The notes under the pieces were generated by a model, which had not been told where the DNA came from, searched no databases, and saw nothing but the letters and a program-made list of their open reading frames with translations. From Desulfuromonadales bacterium (GTDB lineage Bacteria; Desulfobacterota; Desulfuromonadia; Desulfuromonadales; JAHYIW01): DNA of 64,000 nt. The stretch covers positions 1 to 64,000 of the forward strand of contig JARGFI010000005.1 of the NCBI GenBank assembly GCA_029210745.1. The letters are read 5' to 3'. Shown here one piece after another: positions 28,236 through 36,754 of the stretch. The number at the start of each line of letters is the position of its first letter. The first letter of the stretch is position 1. Made by a program: the position numbers and the translations under genes.

Positions 28236-28541
28236 ATGGTTAACAACGCTTATGCTATGGCGAACAACGCAGCGCAGAAAAGTGGTGGCGGGTATGAGGG
28301 TATCATCATGCTGGTCGTTATGTTTGCGATCTTCTATTTCCTGCTGATTCGTCCACAACAGAAACGTGCAAAACAGCACAAGGAAATGGTCGAGGCTTTG
28401 AAAATCGGCGATCAGATTGTTACTGCCGGGGGGATTCATGGACGAATTGCGGCGGTTCAGGATGACATCATCAGTGTAGAAATTGCATCAGGTGTCAAAA
28501 TTAAAGTTAATCGCGCCTCGGTCATGACGGTCAGCAACTAG
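28236..28541 (+). CDS. yajC: Preprotein translocase accessory subunit YajC
   Basis: 101 residues with one N-terminal membrane helix (IIMLVVMFAIFYFLLIRPQQKRAK in parts) and the conserved cytoplasmic segment LKIGDQIVTAGGIHGRI. YajC associates with SecDF in the inner membrane. AAGGAGG precedes the ATG. The asparagine/alanine-rich start is usual for the family. Confidence 0.94.
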   Translation: MVNNAYAMANNAAQKSGGGYEGIIMLVVMFAIFYFLLIRPQQKRAKQHKEMVEALKIGDQIVTAGGIHGRIAAVQDDIISVEIASGVKIKVNRASVMTVSN

Positions 28542-28662
28542 TTTCGTTGCGCCAATCCGTCTGCGAACTGTGCTCCGACGGTTAGGTGCGAATTCATGTA
28601 TGCGGTTTACGTAGAACCGCTACGCAATTGACTCAAGGTCTCGGTAAGGAGTTATTTTTGTC

Positions 28663-30261
28663 ATGTCTACCAACACTAAATGGCGCGGACTACTGATTTT
28701 TTTCTGCCTGCTCCTTTCACTCGTGTCGTTGGCCCCAACATTTATCGGTGATTCACTGCCAGGTTTCTGGACAAGGTTATTTGACCCGATTCGTCTTGGT
28801 CTCGACCTTCAGGGGGGGATGCACCTGGTGCTTGGCGTCGACGTTGACAAGGCGGTAGAAAGTCGTGTTGACGGGCTTATCGACCAGGCCGAAAGTCAGT
28901 TGCGTGAGCAGGATATTATCTTTAAACGCATCGAACGCCAATCCGGTGATCGCTTGGCAATTACTGTTTATGATGATGCAGCCGGTGCTGAAGTCGATGC
29001 CCTGATGAACAAAAACTTTCCCAACCTGGAAGCGTTGACCGTTCCGGTTTCCGGGGGGTATATCGAAAAACAGTATCGACTTGGTGATCAAGAGATTGAA
29101 GAGGTTCGTGATTATGCAGTACGACAGGCGCTTGAAACGCTGCGCAACCGGGTTGATGAATTCGGCGTCAGTGAACCGACCCTGCAACGTCAGTCTGGCA
29201 ACCGCATCCTGATTCAGCTGCCGGGCGTCAAGGATCCCGAGCGGGCCATTGCGTTACTGGGAAAGACCGCCCGCCTGGAGTTCAAAATGGTTGTCGAAGA
29301 CGGCAATATTGCCGAGGCTCTGAAGGGGAATTTGCCTCCCGGAGTTCAGTTGCTCTACGAAAAAAATGTTGATGCACGGACCGGCGCAACGAGTGAAACA
29401 CCGCTGCTGGTCGAGCAGAAGACAGCACTGACCGGTGATCTGCTCAGCGATGCACAGGTGCGGATCGATACGCGTTTCAACGACCCTTATGTTTCGATTG
29501 ATTTCAATCCGGTCGGGGCCAAACGGTTTGATCAGTTGACCGCCGCTTCGGTTGGCCGACGGATGGCTATCGTTCTCGACGATACGGTGTACTCGGCCCC
29601 GGTGATTCGTGAACGGATTTCCGGCGGCAGTGCGCAAATCAGCGGTTCGTTTACCGAACAGGAGGCGACTGATCTGGCTATTGTTCTGCGTGCCGGATCG
29701 CTCCCCGCACCGGTCAAGATCCTTGAAGACCGGACCGTCGGACCGTCCCTGGGGCGTGATTCGATCAGGCAAGGGATAATCTCTGTCATGATCGGCGGCG
29801 TGCTGGTTATCGTGGCGATGTTGATATATTACAAGCTTTCCGGGCTGGTGGCCAATGTCGCGCTGATTCTCAATCTGTTCTTTATCCTTGCCTTGCTGAG
29901 TATTTTAGGCGCGACGCTGACCCTTCCGGGTATTGCCGGGATCGTTCTCACCGTCGGAATGGCAGTCGATGCCAACGTTCTTATTTTTGAACGGATTCGT
30001 GAGGAGGTTCGCGTCGGCAAGACAGCGCGAGCGGCACTTGACGCGGGGTTCAGTAAAGCTTTTCTGACGATTATTGACGCAAACGTTACCACCCTGATTG
30101 CGGCTCTGGTTCTGTTTCAATTCGGTACCGGCCCGGTCAAAGGGTTTGCGGTTACGCTTTCGATCGGAATTGTCGCATCGCTGTTCACGGCGATCTTTGT
30201 TTCGCGGACGATTTTTGATTATTTCCTTAATCGTCAGCAAATCAAGCAGCTGAGCATTTAA
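28663..30261 (+). CDS. secD: Protein-export membrane protein SecD
   Basis: 532 residues. One N-terminal helix is followed by the large periplasmic P1 domain (GLDLQGGMHLVLGVDVD, RNRVDEFGVSEPTLQRQ) and then five helices with LTVGMAVDANVLIFERIREE, the SecD/RND signature with the proton-relay Asp. It uses proton flow to help pull exported proteins across the inner membrane. It lies 121 bases after yajC, in a spacer that holds a small GCGGTT/AACCGC hairpin, and 11 bases before secF. Confidence 0.96.
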   Translation: MSTNTKWRGLLIFFCLLLSLVSLAPTFIGDSLPGFWTRLFDPIRLGLDLQGGMHLVLGVDVDKAVESRVDGLIDQAESQLREQDIIFKRIERQSGDRLAITVYDDAAGAEVDALMNKNFPNLEALTVPVSGGYIEKQYRLGDQEIEEVRDYAVRQALETLRNRVDEFGVSEPTLQRQSGNRILIQLPGVKDPERAIALLGKTARLEFKMVVEDGNIAEALKGNLPPGVQLLYEKNVDARTGATSETPLLVEQKTALTGDLLSDAQVRIDTRFNDPYVSIDFNPVGAKRFDQLTAASVGRRMAIVLDDTVYSAPVIRERISGGSAQISGSFTEQEATDLAIVLRAGSLPAPVKILEDRTVGPSLGRDSIRQGIISVMIGGVLVIVAMLIYYKLSGLVANVALILNLFFILALLSILGATLTLPGIAGIVLTVGMAVDANVLIFERIREEVRVGKTARAALDAGFSKAFLTIIDANVTTLIAALVLFQFGTGPVKGFAVTLSIGIVASLFTAIFVSRTIFDYFLNRQQIKQLSI

Positions 30262-30272
30262 GGAGGATCACC

Positions 30273-31205
30273 GTGGAATTTATTAAAGCGGATATTAATA
30301 TTGATTTTGTCGGTAAGCGCAAGCTGGCACTTTTCTTTTCATTAGCGTTGATTGCCATCGGACTGATCTCGTTGATTATCAAAGGGGGTCCCGATTACGG
30401 CATTGATTTTACTGGCGGGACGTTGGTGCAGGTCTCATTTACTGAACAGACCGGCCCGAAAGCGATTAAAGATGCTTTGGCGCAGGTTGAACTTAACGGT
30501 CTTGTTGTTCAACAGTTCGGTGACGATCCGCGCGAGTTTTTACTCCGGGCACAGGAATCGACCACTGCGCTGAAGGGGCTTGCCCAGCAGATCGGTGCCG
30601 CCTTGGAAAACGCCTACGGCGTAAACACGTTCGAAGTTCGCCGTACCGAGATGGTTGGACCGCAAGTTGGCAAGGAACTGCGCTCGCAGGGGTTGATGGC
30701 AATCCTTTACGCCATGATCGGTGTTCTGGCTTATGTCACCTGGCGGTTCGAATTTCGTTTTGCGGTCGGTGCGATTGTCGCACTGTTACATGATGTGCTG
30801 ATTACTCTTGGTGTTTTTTCGTTGTTTGGCAAGGAAATCGATCTGCCGATCATTGCCGCATTTCTGGCTATTGTCGGTTATTCACTCAACGACACCATTA
30901 TCGTTTATGATCGCATTCGTGAAAACAGTGGCAAATATTCACGCAAGGACCTGGCCTTCATCATTAATCGGAGTATCAACGAAACACTTTCACGAACTGT
31001 TTTAACGTCGGGGACAACGTTGCTGGTGGTGCTGGCGCTCTTTGTTTTTGGCGGTGGGGTCATTCACAACTTTGCCTTCGCCTTGCTGGTCGGCATTATC
31101 ATCGGAACCTATTCATCAGTCTTTGTTGCCAGTCCGGTTCTGGTTTACTGGGATGAATATCGTAAAGGACGCAAATCAGAAACAGATGCAAGGAGTGCCG
31201 CATGA
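30273..31205 (+). CDS. secF: Protein-export membrane protein SecF
   Basis: 310 residues, GTG start with GGAGG. Six helices with the conserved IDFTGGTLVQV after the first, EVRRTEMVGPQVGKELR, and the signature GYSLNDTIIVYDRIREN in the fourth. It forms a complex with SecD and YajC. Its stop overlaps the start of the TPR gene (ATGA). Confidence 0.96.
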   Translation: MEFIKADINIDFVGKRKLALFFSLALIAIGLISLIIKGGPDYGIDFTGGTLVQVSFTEQTGPKAIKDALAQVELNGLVVQQFGDDPREFLLRAQESTTALKGLAQQIGAALENAYGVNTFEVRRTEMVGPQVGKELRSQGLMAILYAMIGVLAYVTWRFEFRFAVGAIVALLHDVLITLGVFSLFGKEIDLPIIAAFLAIVGYSLNDTIIVYDRIRENSGKYSRKDLAFIINRSINETLSRTVLTSGTTLLVVLALFVFGGGVIHNFAFALLVGIIIGTYSSVFVASPVLVYWDEYRKGRKSETDARSAA

Positions 31206-31774
31206 AAAAAGAAACCTGGATTCTGGTCGGTGGTGCCCTGATTATTGGTATTTTGGTGGGGATATTGTTGAGTAAAGGAGGGAAACCCTCTCCTGCAACA
31301 GTTGCTCAATCCTCGCCACAAGCAGCACCGGTCGTTGATTATCAACGTGACATCGCCATGCTTGAACAAGTTGTTGCCCGCGAGCCTGAAAACCGTAACG
31401 CCTGGATTCAGTTGGGAAACCTCTATTTCGATTCTGATCAACCAATCAAGTCGGTCGAGTCCTACGACAAGGCTTTGGCAATTGATAATCGTGATCCCAA
31501 CGTGTTAACCGACCAGGGCGTGATGTTTCGTCGACTTGGCTGGTTCGACAAGGCGGTCGAAAACTTCACCAAGGCGGTTGCGATTCAACCCAACCATCTA
31601 CAGGCTTATTACAATCTCGGCATTGTCTATCGCTATGATCTGCAAAACTTCGATGCCGCCAAAACGGCCTGGGAAAAATACCTGTCGATGAATCCGACCG
31701 GTCCCGGTGCTGATCAGGTGCGGGAACAAATGCAATTTCTAACGACTCACCCGCCCGTATCACAAAACAAATAG
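31202..31774 (+). CDS. Membrane-anchored TPR protein
   Basis: 190 residues. An N-terminal hydrophobic segment (WILVGGALIIGILVGILL) acts as anchor or signal, and a Pro/Ala/Ser linker follows. Three tetratricopeptide repeats span about 60-165 (NAWIQLGNLYFDSDQPIKSV, VLTDQGVMFRRLGWFDKAV, QAYYNLGIVYRYDLQNFDAA). The repeats should face the periplasm and bind a protein partner. It is coupled to secF by a four-base overlap, so a role in export or envelope assembly is plausible but unproven. Confidence 0.85.
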   Translation: MKKETWILVGGALIIGILVGILLSKGGKPSPATVAQSSPQAAPVVDYQRDIAMLEQVVAREPENRNAWIQLGNLYFDSDQPIKSVESYDKALAIDNRDPNVLTDQGVMFRRLGWFDKAVENFTKAVAIQPNHLQAYYNLGIVYRYDLQNFDAAKTAWEKYLSMNPTGPGADQVREQMQFLTTHPPVSQNK

Positions 31775-31786
31775 GCAGTTTTTTTT

Positions 31787-31814
31787 AAGACGGGCCGAGA
31801 ACTCGGCCCGTCTT
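31787..31814 (+). terminator. Terminator after the yajC-secDF-TPR operon
   Basis: AAGACGGGCCGA and TCGGCCCGTCTT form a perfect stem with a four-base loop. A T-run precedes it and AATTTA follows, so it may be most efficient on the minus strand but is clearly placed at the operon end. Confidence 0.8.
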
Positions 31815-31825
31815 AATTTACTCCA

Positions 31826-32692
31826 ATGCGTAAATTTTATTATCGGCATCTTTTAGTTATCCTGTCTCTTCTGGTTGTGCCCACTCTCACCGCCTGTCTT
31901 GCGGTGCGCAACATTTCGGGTGACATTCATGGTCAGCACATTTGGCGGGGGATCGTCTATGTTGATGGTGATGTCGAGCTTTCTGCCGGGTCATTACTGC
32001 GTATTCTTCCGGGCACAGAAGTTGTTTTTCTCCCCCCCCGACCGGGACAGCGCTCTGCACATCCTTTTTTTCATGGCAGTGAGCTGATCGTGCGCGGACG
32101 TCTGATCGCTGAAGGCACGGCAAGCGAGCCAATTGTATTTCGCTCCATTAAAAGCAATGCACCCCCCGGCGCCTGGGGGAGTGTGAACCTTACGGAGAGT
32201 CCTTACGCCAGCTTTCGCTTCTGCCGTTTTAAACAGGCTGACAGTGCCATTCACAGCCAGCAGTCGCGCGAGGTTTATATCAGGGAGTCGGTGTTTGAAG
32301 ATAATCTGGTTGCTATTCGTTTTCACTCAACGCCGATCATCATTGAAAACAACCTTATTCAACACAATGGAGCGGGGATTCGCTTCCATTTCGATGCTCC
32401 GGTTATCAACCGGAATCTGATTGTCGATAATGAAAAGGGGATTTTTATTACCGCGCATCCGCGTGAATACCAGATAAAAAACAATCACTTTGCACGCAAC
32501 AATACACACGTGGTCCTTGGTGAAGAAGTTGCCGAGGATGTTGACCTGACCCTCAATTACTGGGATTCACCCAATCTCCCTGGCGCCGCGCTATTCTTTG
32601 ATAAAAATCGCAGTTCATATCTGGGCACTGTGCAGCTGCTGCCGCTGCTGCGACAGGCTGATCCCTCAACCGGTCCTTCATGGAACAGATAA
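31826..32692 (+). CDS. Lipoprotein with right-handed beta-helix (NosD-like)
   Basis: 288 residues. A signal peptide ends in the lipobox LTAC, so it should be a lipoprotein. The rest shows the ~22-residue turn repeats of parallel beta-helix proteins: ELIVRGRLIAEGTASEPIVF, FRFCRFKQADSAIHSQQS, IIIENNLIQHNGAGIRF and PVINRNLIVDNEKGIFI. Relatives include NosD and right-handed carbohydrate-binding helices. The last 13 bases overlap recJ. The ligand is unknown. Confidence 0.82.
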   Translation: MRKFYYRHLLVILSLLVVPTLTACLAVRNISGDIHGQHIWRGIVYVDGDVELSAGSLLRILPGTEVVFLPPRPGQRSAHPFFHGSELIVRGRLIAEGTASEPIVFRSIKSNAPPGAWGSVNLTESPYASFRFCRFKQADSAIHSQQSREVYIRESVFEDNLVAIRFHSTPIIIENNLIQHNGAGIRFHFDAPVINRNLIVDNEKGIFITAHPREYQIKNNHFARNNTHVVLGEEVAEDVDLTLNYWDSPNLPGAALFFDKNRSSYLGTVQLLPLLRQADPSTGPSWNR

Positions 32693-34398
32693 TTGCCAGA
32701 CGCTGGGTGTTGCGCTCCACTGAACCGGATGTCGAGCGTGTTGTTGCGTTGGGAAAAGCGCTCAATGTCATGCCTTTGACCGCCCGGGTTCTCGCTTTAC
32801 GTTGCATCATGCAGCCTGATGCCGGACAAAATTTTCTCACTGCCCGCCTTGCTGATCTCCCCGACCCTTATTTGCTCACCGACATGGATGTTGCGGTTTC
32901 CCGGTTATCTTCAGCGCTGGAGCGCGGCGAGAAGATAACTGTTCACGGGGATTACGATGTCGATGGCATTACCGCTACGGCACTGTTGGTCGAAACCCTC
33001 CGCGCCTGTGGTGCCGATTGCGATTATTTTATCCCGCTGCGTCTTGAGGACGGTTATGGTCTGTCGGCAGCGGCTATCCGCAGAATGGCGACGGCGGGTG
33101 TTGCTTTGCTGATTTCGGTTGATTGCGGGATCAGTGCTGTTTCCGAGGCCCAGCTCGCTGCCGAACTGGGGCTTGATCTGATCATTACCGATCATCATCA
33201 ACCCCCGAAAACGCTCCCCCAGGCATGGGCAATCATTGACCCGCACCGTCCCGATGATCTGTTCCCGGCCAAGGAGCTTGCCGGGGTCGGGGTCGCATTC
33301 ATGTTGTTAGTGGCGTTGCGGCAGCGGCTGCGTGAGCAGGGCTGGTTCGGGTCGCGTCCGGAACCCGACCTGCGCCATAGCCTTGATCTGGTGGCCCTGG
33401 GCACGATTGCGGATGTTGCGCCATTGACCGGACTGAATCGTACCTTGATTAAACCGGGGCTGTCCCTATTGGAACACAGCCGTCGGCCAGGGATTGCAGC
33501 ACTGAAATCGGTTGCCGGGGTTAAGGTTGTTACCCCCGGAACGGTCGGTTTCCAGCTGGCTCCGCGCCTCAATGCAGCGGGACGTCTGGAAGATGCTGCA
33601 TTAGGGGTGGAGTTGTTGTTAAGCGACGATCCGGTGCGTGCCCAGGATTATGCAGAGCAGTTGGATGCGTGTAATCAGGAACGACGCGAAATCGAGCGGC
33701 AAACCAGCGAAGAAGCGATTGAACTGGCTGCAAAGTGTGATGAATCGTGCCGCTCACTGGTCCTCGCACGTGAAGAGTGGCATCCCGGTGTGATCGGGAT
33801 TGTGGCCAGTCGCCTGGTTGAACGTTACCACCGTCCGACCATCCTGGTGGCGCTTGAGGGTGATCAGGGGAAAGGTTCGGCGCGTTCAATCCCCGGCTTC
33901 AATCTTTACCGCGCTCTTGGCGCATGTGCCGAATATCTGAGTGCATTCGGCGGTCACGCATATGCTGCGGGAATAGCGATTACCCGTGAAAATCTGGCGG
34001 CATTTGCGGATGCTTTTGAAGCCGTAGCGAGGGCCGATGTGGATGAGGACGACTATGTGCCAAAATTGTTCCACGATGGCGAAATTACCCTCGAAGAGAT
34101 ATCCCTGCCACTCATTCACGAGCTGGCGACGCTGGCCCCTTATGGTGTTGGCAACCCGGAACCGCTTTTTGTTGCTCGCGCGGTCAATCTGCAACAGATA
34201 CAGGTGGTCAAAGAGAAACATTTAAAATTCACGGTGCGGCAGGGGGGGTACAGTTTTTCCGCAATCGCCTTTGGTCTGGCGGAAGGATTTGTCGCCGGTG
34301 CCGGTGCGCTGGACATCCTTTTTACCCCGGACATCAACCGGTGGCGCGATCGTGTTGAGATTCAGCTCAGAGTGAAAGCGTTGCAGGCAGTTACGTGA
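32680..34398 (+). CDS. recJ: Single-stranded-DNA-specific exonuclease RecJ
   Basis: 572 residues, the usual length. The DHH phosphoesterase motifs are VHGDYDVDGITATALL, VDCGISA, ITDHHQPP and VALGTIADVAPL. The DHHA1 part has GVGIG-like GVIGIVASRLVE and GKGSARSIPGFN, FGGHAYAAG. RecJ degrades single strands 5'-3' in recombination and repair. It overlaps the lipoprotein gene upstream and the GGDEF gene downstream (four bases). Confidence 0.95.
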   Translation: MEQIIARRWVLRSTEPDVERVVALGKALNVMPLTARVLALRCIMQPDAGQNFLTARLADLPDPYLLTDMDVAVSRLSSALERGEKITVHGDYDVDGITATALLVETLRACGADCDYFIPLRLEDGYGLSAAAIRRMATAGVALLISVDCGISAVSEAQLAAELGLDLIITDHHQPPKTLPQAWAIIDPHRPDDLFPAKELAGVGVAFMLLVALRQRLREQGWFGSRPEPDLRHSLDLVALGTIADVAPLTGLNRTLIKPGLSLLEHSRRPGIAALKSVAGVKVVTPGTVGFQLAPRLNAAGRLEDAALGVELLLSDDPVRAQDYAEQLDACNQERREIERQTSEEAIELAAKCDESCRSLVLAREEWHPGVIGIVASRLVERYHRPTILVALEGDQGKGSARSIPGFNLYRALGACAEYLSAFGGHAYAAGIAITRENLAAFADAFEAVARADVDEDDYVPKLFHDGEITLEEISLPLIHELATLAPYGVGNPEPLFVARAVNLQQIQVVKEKHLKFTVRQGGYSFSAIAFGLAEGFVAGAGALDILFTPDINRWRDRVEIQLRVKALQAVT

Positions 34399-35600
34399 GT
34401 TTCCCGTCAGGTGCTATCGTCCCGCTGTTATTTCCGGGCGGACTGCTTGTCGGCATGATGATTTGGGTGTTGCACAACCCGCCTCTGGCGCTGATGATAG
34501 AGCCGTTTATCGACGTTCTATTCCTGGTGATCGTTGTTGCCGCCTTTTTTTTCGGCTGGCGCTTCAATCGCTGTCGTCTGCTCTATGCACTGGCGCTGCT
34601 GGTGTTGACCGATCGTCTCCTTGGCTGGAATTCCGCCGCCCATGAATTCATTCGTCTTGTCGCTGGAATCGCTTTGCCGCTGAATCTGGCGGTTATCGTC
34701 TGGTTCGGAGAACGGGGAATGTTGACCGGACGCGGGATCCGTCGTTGGCTATTCTTTGCTCTCCAGATCGCACTTTTGGGCTGGTTGTATCATCGTTATT
34801 CGAATATCACGATTGATTTGCTGGAGCGCAAGTTTATTCCCTGGCCGGTTGCCGACCTTTGTCCTCTGCCGCACAGTGTTCAAAGCGCATTTTCCCTTGC
34901 CTTTGTTTTGCTCCTGTTCCGCTATGGTTGTTATCCCAAAGTTTTTGAAGGGTGTTTTATCTGGGCGACAATGGCCGCTTTGTTCGCCATTGCGCAATCT
35001 TTTATCGCTGCACCAGCGACTCCGTATATTGTATGTTCCTTACTGATTCTCCTTGTCGGCGTGGTCGAATCATCCTACTCGCAGGCGTTTCGAGACGAGT
35101 TGACCGGACTCCCGGGGCGGCGCTCACTGAACGAAGCATTGTTGAAACTCGGCAGTCGTTATGCGATTGCAATGGTTGATATTGACCATTTCAAAAAGTT
35201 CAACGATACCTATGGCCACGATGTCGGCGATCAGGTGTTACGGATGGTGGCTGAATCGTTGCGTGTAGTTCGCGGGGGAGGGCGGGCATTTCGCTACGGT
35301 GGTGAAGAATTTGCGATCATCTTTCGCGGCAGGGAACTGCCAGAGACCGTGCGGCATCTGGAAGCGTTGCGCGAGGAGCTTGCCACCAGTGTTTTTATTC
35401 TGCGCGGAAAAGACCGTCCGCATAAAAAGCCTGAAAAGCCTCGTCCAGCCACGGGCAAGGAGCAGGAGCTGAGGATCACCGTCAGTATCGGGGTGGCGCA
35501 ACGCAGTGGTGAGAACAACTCCCCTGAAGAGGTGATCAAGGCCGCTGATGAGGCCTTGTATCGGGCCAAATCAGGTGGGCGTAATCAGGTGGCCGACTGA
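34395..35600 (+). CDS. Polytopic membrane diguanylate cyclase (GGDEF)
   Basis: 401 residues from a GTG overlapping the recJ stop. The N-terminal ~230 residues form about six membrane helices with no recognised sensor domain. The GGDEF domain begins near DELTGLPGRRSLNEALL, with MVDIDHFKKFNDTYGHDVGD and an active-site GGEEF (302-306). The inhibitory RxxD site is replaced by RGGG (293-296). A basic, proline-rich insertion (about 336-358) interrupts the late part of the domain. An active cyclase without normal product inhibition is inferred. Confidence 0.9.
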   Translation: MSFPSGAIVPLLFPGGLLVGMMIWVLHNPPLALMIEPFIDVLFLVIVVAAFFFGWRFNRCRLLYALALLVLTDRLLGWNSAAHEFIRLVAGIALPLNLAVIVWFGERGMLTGRGIRRWLFFALQIALLGWLYHRYSNITIDLLERKFIPWPVADLCPLPHSVQSAFSLAFVLLLFRYGCYPKVFEGCFIWATMAALFAIAQSFIAAPATPYIVCSLLILLVGVVESSYSQAFRDELTGLPGRRSLNEALLKLGSRYAIAMVDIDHFKKFNDTYGHDVGDQVLRMVAESLRVVRGGGRAFRYGGEEFAIIFRGRELPETVRHLEALREELATSVFILRGKDRPHKKPEKPRPATGKEQELRITVSIGVAQRSGENNSPEEVIKAADEALYRAKSGGRNQVAD

Positions 35601-35601
35601 T

Positions 35602-35913
35602 TCAGCGCAACCAGAAGAACGCGCCCAGAATAATAATCACCACAAGTGGCATCAACCACAGCGCTTTTATGCTCTTTTTTTGTGACGGTGTCTCTTCCAG
35701 TCGTCCGACGACGGGAAAGCGTTCAATCAATGAGCGGACATGGGGGGCGGATTTAAGTTCTTCGGTCAAATCAGCCCCCGCCTGATGCGTGTCTAGGTGG
35801 TTGCCATCAACCCAGCGCGAACTGTCGCTTACGTCGTAGATCACCTGCGCGACGGCAACGTATGCCTTGCGTCCCTCCCGACCATCATAGTGAGCCAAAT
35901 CTGTGAGTTTCAT
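35602..35913 (-). CDS. Tail-anchored cytochrome b5-like haem protein
   Basis: 103 residues. Residues 1-75 fit the short bacterial cytochrome b5/steroid-binding fold: LAHYDGREGRKAYVAVAQVIYDVSDS, SRWVDGNHLDTHQAGADLTEEL and APHVRSLIERFPVVGRL, with His in GNHLDTH and APH as haem-ligand candidates. A C-terminal helix (LWLMPLVVIIILGAFFWL) anchors it. It is probably the last gene of a minus-strand run with focA and an aminotransferase. An electron-transfer role is inferred. Confidence 0.82.
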   Translation of the reverse strand: MKLTDLAHYDGREGRKAYVAVAQVIYDVSDSSRWVDGNHLDTHQAGADLTEELKSAPHVRSLIERFPVVGRLEETPSQKKSIKALWLMPLVVIIILGAFFWLR

Positions 35914-35940
35914 TGCCTGTTGTCCTTTTCGTGAGGTGAA

Positions 35941-36753
35941 TTATCGCGTTGTTCGCTGGTTGCGCAAGTGGATAAACCAGTAGGCACAGGAGACGAAGAC
36001 GACCCCGCCGACGATGTTGCCGAGAGTTACCGGCAGCAGATTGCCGAAAAAAAAGTTGTTCCAGGTGAGCTCCGGCGCGATTATTCCGCTATGCTTTTTC
36101 AGCAACAGACCGGTGGGAATAAGGTACATATTCGCCACCGAATGTTCAAAGCCACTGGCCACAAAGGCCATGATCGGCACATAACAGGCGAGCATTTTGC
36201 CACCGATGTCTCGGGCTGCCACGGCCATAAAAATCGCCAGGCAGACCAGCCAGTTGCAGAGGATGCCACGGATCAGTGCGACTTCAAAGCTGAGTTGACA
36301 TTTAGCGCTGGCGATTGCTACCGCATGATCTGCAATTGTGCCCGAACGCCAGAGATCTGAGCGATACATCAGCCAGGCAAAAAAGAGGGAACCGACGAAA
36401 TTACCGAGCAGAACGACGCCCCAGTTTTTGCCCATCTTGCCCCAACTTAACTGGCGATCAAGGACTGTTTTGGTCAGCAGGCTGTTGCCGGTAAAAAGTT
36501 CTGCGCCACAAATGACCACCAGCATCAGGCCGAGCGAAAAAACACTGCCGCCGAGCAGACGGGTAATACCGTAGCCGACAAACGGGGCCGCGTCCTGGGT
36601 AACGACGGTGGTGAGTTGTGCGCCGAAGGCGATATAGAAACCGGCCAGCAGGCTGAGCACAATTGTCCGCGCTAATGGTTGACTGTTGACGCGCAAACCG
36701 TTCGCAACGATCTGTTCCGTGGTCTCGGCGGGGCTGAGGAACCGCTTTTCCAT
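35941..36753 (-). CDS. Formate/nitrite transporter family channel
   Basis: 270 residues from the ATG at 36753, one base after the aminotransferase stop; a longer frame to 36807 would run into that gene. Six membrane helices with family patterns GFYIAFGAQL, GGSVFSLGLMLVVICGAELFTGN, NFVGSLFFAWLMY, RGILCNWLVCLAIFMA, GFEHSVANMYLIP and GNIVGGVVFV. FNT proteins are pentameric channels for formate, nitrite or hydrosulfide. Formate is a sensible substrate in an anaerobe, but the sequence alone cannot tell. Confidence 0.92.
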   Translation of the reverse strand: MEKRFLSPAETTEQIVANGLRVNSQPLARTIVLSLLAGFYIAFGAQLTTVVTQDAAPFVGYGITRLLGGSVFSLGLMLVVICGAELFTGNSLLTKTVLDRQLSWGKMGKNWGVVLLGNFVGSLFFAWLMYRSDLWRSGTIADHAVAIASAKCQLSFEVALIRGILCNWLVCLAIFMAVAARDIGGKMLACYVPIMAFVASGFEHSVANMYLIPTGLLLKKHSGIIAPELTWNNFFFGNLLPVTLGNIVGGVVFVSCAYWFIHLRNQRTTR

Positions 36754-36754
36754 C

